From Chryseolinea serpens (GTDB lineage: Bacteria; Bacteroidota; Bacteroidia; Cytophagales; Cyclobacteriaceae), in the NCBI RefSeq assembly GCF_900129725.1, contig NZ_FQWQ01000006.1, positions 310,001-374,000 on the forward strand: a DNA stretch of 64,000 bases. The letters are read 5' to 3'. Positions within the stretch are counted from its first letter, which is position 1. Each line of letters begins with the position of its first letter. Below, piece after piece: positions 55,126 to 62,062 of this stretch. The notes under the pieces are model-generated. The model saw only the letters and a program-made list of their open reading frames with translations, searched no databases and was not told the origin of the DNA. A program made the position numbers and the translations under genes.

Positions 55126-55139
55126 GTTCCACGTGGAAC
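55126..55139. other. parS-like ParB-binding site 1
   Basis: GTTCCACGTGGAAC, a perfect 14-bp palindrome immediately after the ybeY stop. It matches the widely conserved parS core GTT(C/T)CACGTGGAAC-type sequence. Confidence 0.75.
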
Positions 55140-55171
55140 CTAAGCTTATCCTCATTGCTTGTAGAAGTAGC

Positions 55172-55185
55172 GTTCCACGTGAAAC
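55172..55185. other. parS-like ParB-binding site 2
   Basis: GTTCCACGTGAAAC, one base from a perfect palindrome and a common natural parS variant. Centre 46 nt from site 1. Confidence 0.75.
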
Positions 55186-55226
55186 AAATTGTGGAATTGT
55201 TGATGAATTTTGTGGGTAAGTATCAG

Positions 55227-55240
55227 GTTCCACGTGAAAC
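55227..55240. other. parS-like ParB-binding site 3
   Basis: GTTCCACGTGAAAC, identical to site 2, centre 55 nt further on and 19 nt before the mnmG ATG. Three copies in 115 bp is far beyond chance for a 14-mer. Confidence 0.75.
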
Positions 55241-55258
55241 CTTTTTAAAAACACGCAT

Positions 55259-57121
55259 ATGTTTCAAGAATACGATGTAATTGTGGTGGGGGCAGGCCAT
55301 GCGGGTTGCGAAGCAGCTGCCGCTGCGGCCACTATGGGGTCAAAGACCCTATTGGTGACGATGAATATGAACACGATCGCCCAGATGTCGTGCAACCCGG
55401 CTATGGGTGGGGTGGCTAAGGGTCAAATCGTAAGAGAAATAGATGCCTTGGGTGGAATGTCCGGAATTGTGTCGGATAAGTCCATGATCCAGTTCAGAAT
55501 GCTAAATCGCTCCAAAGGTCCCGCCATGTGGAGCCCCAGAACCCAGAATGATCGGATGAGATTCTCCGAAGAGTGGAGACTGGCCTTGGAGCGCACCCCT
55601 AATCTCGACTTCTGGCAGGAAATGGTCAAAGAGATCCTCGTGGAGAACGGAAGGGCAGTGGGAGTGAAGACGGCACTTGGGTTGGACATCCGGGCCAAGG
55701 CTGTGGTGCTCACCAACGGCACTTTCTTGAATGGAAAGATCCATATCGGGGAAAAGAACTTCGGTGGGGGACGAACAGCTGAAAAGTCGGCCACTGGATT
55801 GACTGAACAACTCATTACCCTTGGATTTGAGGCTGGAAGAATGAAAACGGGCACGCCTCCCCGCGTAGATGGCAGAAGTCTCGATTATTCTAAGATGGAA
55901 GAACAACCCGGCGACCTGGAGCCTGGAAAGTTCTCCTACTCCGACACTCAGCCCCTTCAGAAACAAATCAGCTGTTGGATCACCTATACGAATGACACGG
56001 TCCATAAGGAACTTCAAAAAGGCTTTGAGAAATCGCCGATGTTCCAGGGCCGCATCAAGGGCCTTGGTCCCCGGTACTGTCCCTCTATAGAAGACAAAAT
56101 AAACCGGTTCGCGGAAAGAGACCGCCACCAGATCTTTGTTGAGCCCGAAGGTTGGAATACGGTCGAGATCTATGTGAATGGATTCTCCACGTCCCTGCCC
56201 GAAGATGTCCAGCACAAGGCCCTTACCCGCATTCCAGGTTTTGAAAAGGCTAAGATGTTCCGGCCCGGGTATGCAATAGAGTATGACTTCTTTCCACCAA
56301 CGCAGCTCGGCTTGAGCCTCGAAACCCAATTGATTCAAAACCTCTACTTCGCGGGGCAGATCAATGGCACCACTGGCTATGAAGAGGCGGCTTGTCAGGG
56401 ACTCATGGCGGGCATCAATGCCCACCAGAAGGTCCACGGAAATGACCCTTTCATATTGAAGCGCTCGGATGCGTATATCGGAGTGTTGATCGACGACCTT
56501 GTCAGCAAGGGTACCCAGGAACCTTACCGGATGTTTACATCCAGGGCCGAATACCGTATCCTGCTGCGGCAGGACAACGCCGACATCCGGCTAACCGAAC
56601 TTGGACATTCTATTGGACTGGCAAGTGATGAAAGAAATGAAAAGGTCCTAGCCAAGAAACGGGATGTGGAAGCCCTTACCATTGAACTCAACAAGACAAA
56701 GCTCGAACCGGAATCCATAAACGAAGGACTAGAAGGTCTCCAGACTACAGCCATTCGCGAAAAAGTTGCTGCAAGTCACCTGTTGAAACGTCCTCAAATC
56801 GGTATCACGTCTCTGAAAGGCATCAACTCAGATCTCGAAAGGCTTCTGAATAAATACTCTATCGAAGTACAAGAACAGGCCGAAATCAACATTAAGTACG
56901 ACAGCTACATCGAACGCGAGGAGCAACTGGTGCAAAAGCTGGGCAACCTCGAGAACTTTAAGATCAGAACCGATTTCGACTATGATCGCGTGAAAGCTTT
57001 GTCATCCGAGGCCCGCGAAAAACTGAAGCGAATAAAACCCGAAACCGTCGGCCAGGCATCACGCATCAGTGGCGTGTCTCCCGCCGATGTTTCTGTACTT
57101 ACAATCTATATGGGTAAATGA
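55259..57121 (+). CDS. mnmG: tRNA uridine 5-carboxymethylaminomethyl modification enzyme MnmG (GidA)
   Basis: 620 residues, full length. MnmG with MnmE modifies U34 of tRNAs reading NNA/NNG codons, using FAD and methylene-tetrahydrofolate. Seen here: FAD motif VVGAGHAGCEAA near 10-21, MSCNPAMGGVAKGQIVREIDALGG, NGTFLNGKIHIGEKNFGGGR, GTPPRVDGRS and GQINGTTGYEEAACQG. It lies downstream of the parS-like sites. Its stop overlaps the next gene by 4 nt. In many bacteria gidA is close to the replication origin. Confidence 0.97.
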   Translation: MFQEYDVIVVGAGHAGCEAAAAAATMGSKTLLVTMNMNTIAQMSCNPAMGGVAKGQIVREIDALGGMSGIVSDKSMIQFRMLNRSKGPAMWSPRTQNDRMRFSEEWRLALERTPNLDFWQEMVKEILVENGRAVGVKTALGLDIRAKAVVLTNGTFLNGKIHIGEKNFGGGRTAEKSATGLTEQLITLGFEAGRMKTGTPPRVDGRSLDYSKMEEQPGDLEPGKFSYSDTQPLQKQISCWITYTNDTVHKELQKGFEKSPMFQGRIKGLGPRYCPSIEDKINRFAERDRHQIFVEPEGWNTVEIYVNGFSTSLPEDVQHKALTRIPGFEKAKMFRPGYAIEYDFFPPTQLGLSLETQLIQNLYFAGQINGTTGYEEAACQGLMAGINAHQKVHGNDPFILKRSDAYIGVLIDDLVSKGTQEPYRMFTSRAEYRILLRQDNADIRLTELGHSIGLASDERNEKVLAKKRDVEALTIELNKTKLEPESINEGLEGLQTTAIREKVAASHLLKRPQIGITSLKGINSDLERLLNKYSIEVQEQAEINIKYDSYIEREEQLVQKLGNLENFKIRTDFDYDRVKALSSEAREKLKRIKPETVGQASRISGVSPADVSVLTIYMGK

Positions 57122-58008
57122 AAGAATTGAAGAGCTGTCCCGTCTGCCAAAGTATCTCGTTTCAGAAGTTCATCACTGCTAAAGACTATACCGTTTCACG
57201 GGAAACATTTGCCCTGGTCAAATGCGATAGTTGCGGATTTATATTCACCAACCCCATTCCCGATCCAGAGAGGCTAGGAGAATACTACCTCTCCGACGAT
57301 TACATATCCCACTCAAAAAAAGCAACCGGCGTTATCGACAAGATCTATGTCGTGGCCCGAAGCTTCACATTGAAATGGAAATTGGGTCTCATTCAGAAAT
57401 ACACCGGAAACCAAGACAAAACCATTCTTGACTACGGCTGTGGCACAGGCGACTTCTTGAAAGCCTGCAAAGACAAGGGCTGGGTCGTCACCGGCGTCGA
57501 GCCTTCCGAAAAAGCGAGGCAACTAGCCACGGACCAAACCGGTGAAAAGATCGCAGCATCATTGAAGGATGTCGAAACAAAAGAATTCAATACAATAACA
57601 CTTTGGCACGTACTTGAGCACATCGAGGACCTGAACCACACCCTCCAACAATTAAAGGACAAGCTCAGTCCAAACGGCACACTCCTGATCGCCGTGCCAA
57701 ACCACGCCGCTTGGGACGGCACCCACTACGGACAATATTGGGCGGGATATGACGTGCCACGACACCTCTGGCATTTCACTCAACAAACCATGACGACGCT
57801 CTTGACGAAGAACAACCTTAAACTCGATGACATCGTACCGATGAAACTCGATGCTTACTACATTAGCTTACTCAGTGAAAAATATAAAGCCAACGGTAAG
57901 GCTGGACTCGCTGGCATGATAATCGCAGCCGCAAACGGACTCCGGTCGAACCTCAGCGCCCGGAAAAACAAAAACTATTCGAGCCTTATTTACATTGTGA
58001 GAAAATGA
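57118..58008 (+). CDS. class I SAM-dependent methyltransferase with N-terminal zinc-ribbon-like region
   Basis: 296 residues, overlapping mnmG by 4 nt (ATGA). The first 45 residues hold two CxxC pairs (CPVC and CDSC, at 8-11 and 38-41), likely a zinc ribbon. The SAM motif ILDYGCGTGDFLKACKDKGWVVTGVEPSE (near 101) and NTITLWHVLEHIEDL follow, as in sugar or quinone-type methyltransferases of family 11/12. The acceptor is unknown. A degenerate parS-like palindrome lies within the first 100 bp of the coding region. It overlaps the next gene by 4 nt. Confidence 0.9.
   Translation: MKELKSCPVCQSISFQKFITAKDYTVSRETFALVKCDSCGFIFTNPIPDPERLGEYYLSDDYISHSKKATGVIDKIYVVARSFTLKWKLGLIQKYTGNQDKTILDYGCGTGDFLKACKDKGWVVTGVEPSEKARQLATDQTGEKIAASLKDVETKEFNTITLWHVLEHIEDLNHTLQQLKDKLSPNGTLLIAVPNHAAWDGTHYGQYWAGYDVPRHLWHFTQQTMTTLLTKNNLKLDDIVPMKLDAYYISLLSEKYKANGKAGLAGMIIAAANGLRSNLSARKNKNYSSLIYIVRK
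57193..57206. other. degenerate parS-like site inside the methyltransferase gene
   Basis: GTTTCACGGGAAAC, a single change (G for T) from GTTTCACGTGAAAC, the canonical parS core. It encodes VSRET between the two CxxC pairs. Weak on its own. Confidence 0.35.
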
Positions 58009-59747
58009 ATCTCCGAAAGCATCTTCATTGGTTAATGTATCCACTGTTCTTTCTGGCCTGCGCCCGACAGACCACTCCCACCGGCGGCCCGAAAGACAGC
58101 CTCGCGCCAAAGTTAGGGCCCAGCATTCCTGAAAATGGACAAATTAAATTTAAGGGAAAAAGTGTAGAACTTACGTTTAATGAGGCTGTTCAGGTCAACA
58201 ATCCAAAGGAACAAATCATCATCATTCCTTCCGTAGGCAAAGATTTCGAGGCGACCGCCAAAAAGAATAAAGTCGTGCTTACGTTCAAAGACAATCTAAA
58301 GGACAGCACAACCTACTCCATCAACTTCCGCGAAAGCGTTCAGGATCTCACAGAAAAGAACCCAGCCAAAAATCTTAAGCTCGCGTTCAGCACCGGCGAC
58401 TACATAGACTCACTCTCCATCGAGGGTTTCATCTTCGATCCTCTCAAAGGCAAAGAAAGCAAAGACGCCACCGTCGCGTTGTTCCAGGCCGACACCTTCA
58501 ACATCTTCAAACACAAGCCCGTCTATCTGACCAAAACCAATGAAAAGGGAGAATATATAATAGAGAACCTCAAACCCGGCGACTACTATTTATACGCCAT
58601 GGAAGACAAGAATAAGAATCTCCTAGTAGACAGTAAATCAGAGACTTACGGGTTTGTAGCCCAAAAAATAACGCTCACCGAAGACATCAAACAAGAAGAT
58701 ATCCCGGTCATTAAATTGGATACACGCTCGCTAAAGCTCACAAATTCAAGGCCTTACAATACCTACTTCAACATAAAGACTTCCAAGAATCTGGATCACT
58801 ACCATCTTACGCCCACAGAAGGCGAGATCCTCCTTTCGGCTTTCGCGGAGGACCAAAGCAATATCCGCGTTTACAACACCATCGAAGACAAAGACAGTTT
58901 GGCTGTCAGGTTCAACGCCTACGACAGCGTGAACAATTCTATCGATACTACCGTGTATATCAAATTCACCAAGCGCGAAGTGAAGAAAGATCCCTTCAAA
59001 GCAACAGCCTCTCAATTCAAAGTCATCGGAACAAAGGGAATTCTAAGGGGGACCATTTCCTTCAATAAACCCATCGCGGCGATAAACTTTGACAGCATCT
59101 ATTACCAGATCGACTCCGCCAAAGTAGTACCGATCCTGGCCGAGGATATTAAGATCGATAGCGCTCACAATAAGGTTATCATCGAGAAAACCTTCGACAA
59201 AACCCTTATCCCAAAAAAACCAGACCCTTCGACGGAACCCCCGAAAAAGAAGGAAGCGCCAAAACCACCGCCGCCCAAACCAGCCACTGCCGCTGCCCCC
59301 ACACAAGGTCCAAAAAAACCGGTGGCACAACCAAAGCCTGTGCAGAACCAATTCATCACCAGCAAAGGAACCTTCATCAGCGTCGAGCTAGACAGTTCCG
59401 CAGCAACTCGTGAAACACTGAAGCCCTCAACTCTCGAAGAAACTGGAATCATTTTCATCGAAGTGAAAACGGAAGAAAAAAACTTCATCATCCAGCTGCT
59501 CAACAAGGATTTCAAACCGGTTGCGTCGAAGACAAATACCGCCAAAACTTCATTTGAGGATCTCGATCCGGGCGAGTATATGATCCGGCTCATTATCGAC
59601 AAGAACGGCGATGGAAAATGGAGTCCCGGAAATTTCCAGTTGCGTGAAGAACCCGAGCCAATAGTTTTCTATAAGAACGAAAAAAACACGCAAACCGTAA
59701 ATCTCAAGGCAAATTGGGAGCTTGGACCATTGTTAATAAGCTATTGA
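58005..59747 (+). CDS. Ig-like domain lipoprotein
   Basis: 580 residues with a lipoprotein signal (FFLAC, Cys19) then RQTTPTGGPKDSLAPKL. An SbsA-type Ig-like domain (about 40-125: PENGQIKFKGKSVELTFNEAVQVNNP, STTYSINFRESVQDL, AFSTGDYIDS) is followed by a SpaA/collagen-binding-like segment (SIEGFIFDPLKGKESKDATVALFQ, NEKGEYIIENLKPGDYYLYAMEDKN), a Pro/Lys-rich linker near 410-445 and a final Ig-like domain (FIIQLLNKDFKPVAS, EYMIRLIIDKNGDGKWSPGNF). Surface exposure by Bacteroidota lipoprotein export is likely. Function unknown. The gene ends at the putative replication origin. Confidence 0.85.
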   Translation: MNLRKHLHWLMYPLFFLACARQTTPTGGPKDSLAPKLGPSIPENGQIKFKGKSVELTFNEAVQVNNPKEQIIIIPSVGKDFEATAKKNKVVLTFKDNLKDSTTYSINFRESVQDLTEKNPAKNLKLAFSTGDYIDSLSIEGFIFDPLKGKESKDATVALFQADTFNIFKHKPVYLTKTNEKGEYIIENLKPGDYYLYAMEDKNKNLLVDSKSETYGFVAQKITLTEDIKQEDIPVIKLDTRSLKLTNSRPYNTYFNIKTSKNLDHYHLTPTEGEILLSAFAEDQSNIRVYNTIEDKDSLAVRFNAYDSVNNSIDTTVYIKFTKREVKKDPFKATASQFKVIGTKGILRGTISFNKPIAAINFDSIYYQIDSAKVVPILAEDIKIDSAHNKVIIEKTFDKTLIPKKPDPSTEPPKKKEAPKPPPPKPATAAAPTQGPKKPVAQPKPVQNQFITSKGTFISVELDSSAATRETLKPSTLEETGIIFIEVKTEEKNFIIQLLNKDFKPVASKTNTAKTSFEDLDPGEYMIRLIIDKNGDGKWSPGNFQLREEPEPIVFYKNEKNTQTVNLKANWELGPLLISY

Positions 59748-59823
59748 CAACTTGTGGATTGATGACAGCAACTTGGGCAAAAAACCGATAAATACCCCAA
59801 TTCGCGGAAAGAGAAAATCTGCT

Positions 59824-59832
59824 TGTGCATAA
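59824..59832 (-). promoter_or_regulatory. DnaA box (reverse, perfect)
   Basis: TGTGCATAA, reverse complement TTATGCACA, full match to TTATNCACA. It lies in the candidate origin. Confidence 0.6.
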
Positions 59833-59942
59833 GCAAACGGTTACCCACAACGTTTACATACCTAATGATCCACACCTCATCTATACACACCCAAAAACAT
59901 TGTTGACAACCTCCTAAGCCGCTGATAAAGAAAAGATTAATA

Positions 59943-59950
59943 TATATTTG
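59943..59950 (+). promoter_or_regulatory. -7 promoter element of the TPR gene
   Basis: TATATTTG is an exact TAnnTTTG. CTG (one mismatch from TTG) lies 18 nt upstream. Transcription would start near 59956, so transcripts of the TPR gene would cross the last DnaA box. Confidence 0.35.
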
Positions 59951-59988
59951 AATTCTACATAACTTCCACAATCCAAACCGGGTAAAGG

Positions 59989-59997
59989 TTATACACA
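59989..59997 (+). promoter_or_regulatory. DnaA box (forward, perfect)
   Basis: TTATACACA, full match to TTATNCACA, ending 7 nt before the TPR gene's ATG at 60005. Confidence 0.6.
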
Positions 59998-60004
59998 ATT
60001 GAAC

Positions 60005-61906
60005 ATGCCTAATAATATCTATATATATATATCTTATATAAGATTAATAAGGAACACCCTATTCGGGATAACTTTTCTTCTCCTTTTCTCTTGTTTTTCC
60101 GTTTTCGCTCAGAACCAGGATGACATTCAGCTGGCGAATGAATATTTATTAAAAGGCGATAAGAAAAAGGCGCTGGAGCTTTATCGCGATCTGGCCAAAA
60201 GTGATGTGAACACACCGTTTATTTATAACAACTATTTGAACGTGTTGCTTGACCTGGGCAATTTCGATGAGGCGCAAAATTTCTTAAAAAAAATCTCGAA
60301 GCGCGACCCGCTTAATATTCAATACAGGCTCGATGTAGGTCTCACCTATGTGAAGGCCGGGGACATGGCCCGTGCGGATAAATATTTCCGGGAGCTGATC
60401 GGCGAAAGCAAGACCAACGTGCAGCGCATAAAAATGATGTCGGACTATTTTATGTCGCATTCGCTGAATGACTACGGGATCCTTTCACTGACGGAAAGCC
60501 GCGAATCGCTTGGCAACCCCTCGCTGTTTTGTCTGGAGCTGGCGATGCTCTATCGCATAAAAGGAAACCAGGATAGAATGGTGCAGGAATATCTGAACTA
60601 TGTCACCCAAAATTCCGGCAACATTCAATATGTAAAAAATGTCATGCAGGCCCTGCTCACCAAACCGGAGGAGCTCGAAAGCCTGGAGCGGCTGCTATAC
60701 GACAAGGTGCAACAATATCCCGATGTGGAAGTGTATGCCGACCTGCTGATCTGGGTGACGATGCAGCAGAAAAATTTTTATGGATCGTTTATCCAGGCCC
60801 GGGCGTATGACAAACGCTACAAGCGCGACGGCGAAAAATGTATGGAAGTTGCACGCGTTGCGCTGGACAATGAAGATTATGACACGGCTTTAAAAATTTA
60901 CCGCTACCTGATCCGGGAGTATCAGGGATCCCCAAATTATTTATTGGCACGGCTAGGATTGATTCGCACCCGGGAAGCCCGCGTGAAAAATACCTACCCG
61001 GTAAAAATGGATTCGGTGAAAATTTTGATTTCGGACTACAAAAGTTTTATAAAACAATATCCCGACAACGTGAATTCGCTGGAGGCTTCCAAGAGCGAGG
61101 CCATGTTGTTTGCGAGCTACCTCGATCAAAAAGATTCGGCTGTTCATATCCTGGACAAGTTGATCGCCAATCCGAAAGCCACGCTCTATTTGAAATCGAA
61201 AGCCAAGCTGGACCTGGGTGATATTTATATGCTGAAGGGCGAACCATGGGAATCTTCTTTGCTGTATTCGCAAGTTGAAAAAACGCAAAAAGAGAATCCG
61301 GTCGGCTACGAAGCAAAATTGAAAAATGCAAAACTCTCCTACTACAAGGGCGACTTCCGCCTGGCGCAAGAACACCTGGACATTTTGAAACAGGCCACCA
61401 CCCGCGAGATCGCGAACGACGCGTTGGACCTGAGCATGCGCATCAAAGAAAATGTGGCGATCGACTCAACCGGGGAGGCACTAAAACAATATGCGTCGGT
61501 TGAGTTGCTGTTGTATCAAAACAAAACTGAGGAGGCGTTGAAAAAAATCGAATTCCTCAAACAAGGCACCTCGGGCACCGGCGCTTCTTTTTCGAACCAG
61601 ACGATCCTGGACGACGTCTATTTCCTGGAGGCCAACATCCGGATGCAGCGGGGTGAGTTTGAAAAATCCCTCACGCTCCTTCAAAAAATAATTGACGACT
61701 ACGGCGACGACATCCTGGCCGATGATGCCTATTTTCTGCAAGGGGAGATTTATGAGCGCCAGCTAAAAAATAAGGACAAGGCAATGGAGATTTACCGCGA
61801 CTTCCTTTCGAAATATCCCGGAAGCGTTTTCGCGGCGGAGGCCCGCAAGAGGTTCCGCCAGCTTCGCGGAGATTTTAACGGACAGGAGCAGCCCGCCCAA
61901 TTCTAA
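60005..61906 (+). CDS. exported tetratricopeptide-repeat protein
   Basis: 633 residues from ATG 60005; a TTG two codons upstream overlaps a DnaA box and is disfavoured. The first 20 residues (PNNIYIYISYIRLIR) are encoded by an (AT)-rich tract and precede a signal-peptide core ending near VFAQ. The mature part is made of TPR-like helices: QLANEYLLKGDKKKALELYRDLAK, NFDEAQNFLKKISKRDPLNIQYRLDVGLTYVKAGDMARADKYFREL, LKIYRYLIREYQGSPNYLLARLGLI, and a C-terminal YbgF-like pair ending ADDAYFLQGEIYERQLKNKDKAMEIYRDFLSKYPGSVFAAEARKRF. It is probably periplasmic or outer-membrane associated; the partner is unknown. A terminator follows. Confidence 0.86.
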   Translation: MPNNIYIYISYIRLIRNTLFGITFLLLFSCFSVFAQNQDDIQLANEYLLKGDKKKALELYRDLAKSDVNTPFIYNNYLNVLLDLGNFDEAQNFLKKISKRDPLNIQYRLDVGLTYVKAGDMARADKYFRELIGESKTNVQRIKMMSDYFMSHSLNDYGILSLTESRESLGNPSLFCLELAMLYRIKGNQDRMVQEYLNYVTQNSGNIQYVKNVMQALLTKPEELESLERLLYDKVQQYPDVEVYADLLIWVTMQQKNFYGSFIQARAYDKRYKRDGEKCMEVARVALDNEDYDTALKIYRYLIREYQGSPNYLLARLGLIRTREARVKNTYPVKMDSVKILISDYKSFIKQYPDNVNSLEASKSEAMLFASYLDQKDSAVHILDKLIANPKATLYLKSKAKLDLGDIYMLKGEPWESSLLYSQVEKTQKENPVGYEAKLKNAKLSYYKGDFRLAQEHLDILKQATTREIANDALDLSMRIKENVAIDSTGEALKQYASVELLLYQNKTEEALKKIEFLKQGTSGTGASFSNQTILDDVYFLEANIRMQRGEFEKSLTLLQKIIDDYGDDILADDAYFLQGEIYERQLKNKDKAMEIYRDFLSKYPGSVFAAEARKRFRQLRGDFNGQEQPAQF

Positions 61907-61915
61907 AAAAAATTT

Positions 61916-61945
61916 AAAAGCCCGGTCGTCACACCGGGCCTTTTT
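61916..61945 (+). terminator. rho-independent terminator of the TPR gene
   Basis: GCCCGGT (61920-61926) pairs with ACCGGGC (61933-61939), flanked by A4 and T5 that can extend the stem. It lies just after the TPR gene stop. Confidence 0.85.
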
Positions 61946-62021
61946 CAGAATCCATTTTTGAAAATCGCGGCCGTCCTTTTACTGGGCTCCGATCCGAAAA
62001 AATTTTTAAAAGCCAGACCGC

Positions 62022-62053
62022 TTGCCGGGGTAGCACGCTAATTTTATATCTTC
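62022..62053 (+). promoter_or_regulatory. possible promoter of the M20 peptidase gene
   Basis: TTG (62022-62024), 21-nt spacer, TATCTTCG (62046-62053), one mismatch. Transcription would begin just before the ATG at 62063, again almost without leader. Confidence 0.33.
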
Positions 62054-62062
62054 GGAAGAATT

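Larger units (their letters stand above)
59748..60004. other. candidate chromosomal replication origin (oriC)
   Basis: This is the longest AT-rich gap in the window. DnaA boxes (consensus TTATNCACA): TGTGCATAA at 59824 (reverse, 9/9), TTACCCACA at 59841 (8/9), TGATCCACA at 59866 (8/9), CTATACACA at 59881 (8/9) and TTATACACA at 59989 (9/9); TGTGGATTG at 59753 is 7/9 reverse. AT-rich tracts at 59931-59960 and 60009-60052 could unwind. Three to four parS-like sites lie 2.6-4.9 kb to the left and mnmG is near, as in many origins. No dnaA is present, so function is inferred. Confidence 0.6.

Noticed and set aside
55126-55240. The palindromes as transcription terminators or operators of mnmG
   Set aside because: The stems are short, lack T-runs and repeat a fixed 14-bp core known as parS; a role in mnmG control is not excluded but is less likely.
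55502-56437. 311-codon open frame on the minus strand
   Set aside because: Antisense to mnmG; the composition is a mirror of the mnmG codons and no family is recognisable.
59999-60004. TTG 59999 as start of the TPR gene
   Set aside because: ATG 60005 is two codons on and the TTG abuts the perfect DnaA box; the ATG is simpler.
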